Of a stretch of DNA of 64,000 nucleotides, positions 62,826-64,000 are shown in pieces. Origin of the DNA: AC-56 sp963798705 (GTDB taxonomy: Bacteria > Actinomycetota > Thermoleophilia > Solirubrobacterales > 70-9); NCBI GenBank assembly GCA_963798705.1, contig CAWCTW010000005.1:2046001-2110000 (forward strand), written 5' to 3'. Numbering within the stretch: the stretch's first letter is position 1; each line of letters opens with the position of its first letter. The position numbers and the translations under genes were made by a program. The notes under the pieces were generated by a model that was not told the origin of the DNA, did not search any database, and saw only the letters and a program-made list of their open reading frames with translations.

Positions 62826-63854
62826 GTGGCGGACGAGGCTATCGACCGGCCGAGCCTGGAGGCCTGGTTTGCCCGCGAGGTGGACGGCGCCCGGCCGCCG
62901 CTGGAGTTCGAGCGCATCTCCGGCGGGCGCTCCAACCTGACCTACGGCGTCACCGACGCGGACGGGCGGCGCTGGGCGCTGCGGAGGCCGCCGCTCGGCA
63001 AGCGCCTCGCCTCCGCGCACGACATGGGCCGGGAGCACCGCATCATCTCCGCGCTCGGCCCGACCGACGTCCCGGTTGCTCCCGCGGTGGCGCTGTGCGA
63101 GGACGAGTCCGTCAACGGCGCGCCCTTCTACGTCATGGGCTTCGTCCAGGGCCCGATCCTGCGCACCAGGGCCGAGGCTGAGGCGAGCTTCGATGACGGC
63201 GAGCGGAAGGCGATCGGGGAGCGGGTGGTCGACACCCTGGTCGCGATCCACGCGGTGGATCCCGACGCGGTCGGGCTGGGGGATCTGGGCCGCAAGGAGG
63301 ACTACGTCGCGCGCCAGCTCCGTCGCTGGCACGGGCAGTGGGAGAAGTCGAAGACCCGCGAGCTCGAGGTCATCGACGACGTCCACCGCCGCCTCTCCGA
63401 GCGCATCCCCGACCAGGGCCCGGCCACGATCGTCCACGGCGACTACCGCCTCGACAACCTGATCCTGTCGGCCGACGGCGAGATCGCGGCGGTCGTGGAC
63501 TGGGAGCTCTGCACCCTCGGCGACCCGCTCGCCGACGTGGGCATGCTGCTCGTCTACTGGTCGCAGCCGGGCGACGAGCTGATGCCGCTCTTCGACCCGC
63601 CGACCACGGCCTCCGGCTTCCCGCTGCGGGCGGACGTGCGCCGCCGCTACGCCGGCCTCTCTGGGCGGGACCTCGGGGAGATCGACTACTACGTCGCCCT
63701 CGCCTTCTGGAAGCTCGCGATCATCCTCGAGGGCGTCTTCGCCCGCTACGCGGCCGGGCAGTACGGCGAGAAGGCCGAGGGCTACCAGCAGTTCGCCCAG
63801 GTGGTCGAGCGGCTCGCCGACGGCGCGGACCAGGCCGAGCGGCGGGTGCGCTAG
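62826..63854 (+). CDS. APH-fold phosphotransferase (ACAD10/FadE36-associated type)
   Basis: 342 residues from a GTG at 62826. FERISGGRSNLTYGVTDADG is the glycine loop of APH kinases, IVHGDYRLDNLILS (about residues 200-213) the catalytic loop, and AAVVDWELCTLGDPLADVGMLL the metal-binding segment. RRPPLGKRLASAHDMGREHRII matches the branch fused to or paired with acyl-CoA dehydrogenases (ACAD10-like), which phosphorylate 4-hydroxyacyl substrates in related organisms. No dehydrogenase gene is adjacent here; the pair at 48320 is the nearest. A GCC-rich dyad lies just before the start. Confidence 0.87.
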   Translation: MADEAIDRPSLEAWFAREVDGARPPLEFERISGGRSNLTYGVTDADGRRWALRRPPLGKRLASAHDMGREHRIISALGPTDVPVAPAVALCEDESVNGAPFYVMGFVQGPILRTRAEAEASFDDGERKAIGERVVDTLVAIHAVDPDAVGLGDLGRKEDYVARQLRRWHGQWEKSKTRELEVIDDVHRRLSERIPDQGPATIVHGDYRLDNLILSADGEIAAVVDWELCTLGDPLADVGMLLVYWSQPGDELMPLFDPPTTASGFPLRADVRRRYAGLSGRDLGEIDYYVALAFWKLAIILEGVFARYAAGQYGEKAEGYQQFAQVVERLADGADQAERRVR

Positions 63855-63891
63855 CTCGGAACCCCAGGGAGGCACCGCCCGAGGGATGTAG

Positions 63892-63937
63892 CGACGATGG
63901 ACGCCGCACCATGGGTGCGGTTCTCCGTCCATCGTCG
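63892..63937. terminator. Bipartite hairpin after the APH-fold kinase
   Basis: CGACGATGGACG (63892-63903) pairs with CGTCCATCGTCG (63926-63937), and inside it CCGCACC pairs with GGTGCGG around ATG. It lies between the kinase stop and a convergent coding end, so it probably terminates both. Confidence 0.65.
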
Positions 63938-63947
63938 GTGCGGGAGG

Positions 63948-64000
63948 CTAGGCCGGTGCCCTCGCCGCCTCGCTCGGGGCTTCCGCGGCCTCGGACGCTG
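63948..64000 (-). CDS. C-terminal end of a gene entering from the right edge
   Basis: On the minus strand a TAG at 63950-63948 ends an open frame that continues past the edge. The 16 visible residues are Ala/Glu/Pro rich (EAAEAPSEAARAPA), a plausible flexible tail. Product unknown. The upstream terminator hairpin supports a convergent gene here. Confidence 0.3.
   Translation of the reverse strand, partial: ASEAAEAPSEAARAPA

Overview
The window is about 64 kb of very GC-rich bacterial chromosome with tightly packed genes and strong G/C preference at third codon positions. Gene content points to Actinomycetota, probably a Thermoleophilia/Solirubrobacterales-like lineage (inference). The evidence is a fused KGD-type 2-oxoglutarate dehydrogenase, a decaprenyl-phosphate phosphoribosyltransferase, paired acyl-CoA dehydrogenases, a c-di-AMP (ydaO-type) riboswitch before an NlpC/P60 protein, and many GTG/TTG starts. 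No rRNA, tRNA, CRISPR array or insertion sequence was recognised.

1-12.5 kb is a polyamine/omega-amino-acid locus. It holds the 5' end of a methylmalonate-semialdehyde dehydrogenase, a potADBC-type ABC transporter (minus strand), and a divergent run of class III aminotransferase, PucR regulator, saccharopine dehydrogenase-like protein, alanine dehydrogenase and succinate-semialdehyde-type dehydrogenase. Together these suggest uptake of polyamines, pyruvate-dependent transamination, recycling of alanine and oxidation of the resulting aldehydes.

12.5-21.3 kb is a catabolic cluster of unknown substrate: two PYROXD2/phytoene-dehydrogenase-like flavoproteins, an ADP-forming acyl-CoA synthetase, an acyl-CoA dehydrogenase, a Rieske oxygenase and a TetR regulator. 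Two near-identical palindromes (TTGAC-N6-GTCAA type) lie in its promoters and tie it together as one regulon.

21.3-31.9 kb has two more complete spermidine/putrescine ABC transporters facing each other across a 101-bp triple-nested hairpin. The first operon begins with an arginine-rich 15-codon leader ORF, a TetR gene and an undescribed 51-codon ORF, with ATGA overlaps linking leader to TetR gene and small ORF to potD. The NlpC/P60 gene with its c-di-AMP riboswitch follows.

31.9-42.3 kb carries a thioredoxin-fold protein, an SDR, aconitase (frameshifted), two small membrane proteins, and a giant E2-E1 2-oxoglutarate dehydrogenase fusion (frameshifted) with two lipoyl domains. 42.3-54 kb holds a two-domain acyl-CoA-reductase-like SDR, an AbiEi/DUF559-type gene flanked by direct repeats, an AGPS-like flavoenzyme, the DPPR synthase, a two-subunit acyl-CoA dehydrogenase, a DUF899/ArsR pair with a palindromic operator, and an MFS transporter. 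54-64 kb has citrate synthase, a MenG/UbiE-type methyltransferase, a UbiA-like membrane protein, a PfkB kinase, a DbpA-type RNA helicase, a large membrane protein, a frameshifted EamA transporter, a HAD hydrolase and an APH-fold kinase.

Three conserved genes (acn, kgd, eamA) are each broken by what looks like one extra base, so some frameshifts may be sequence errors rather than real lesions.
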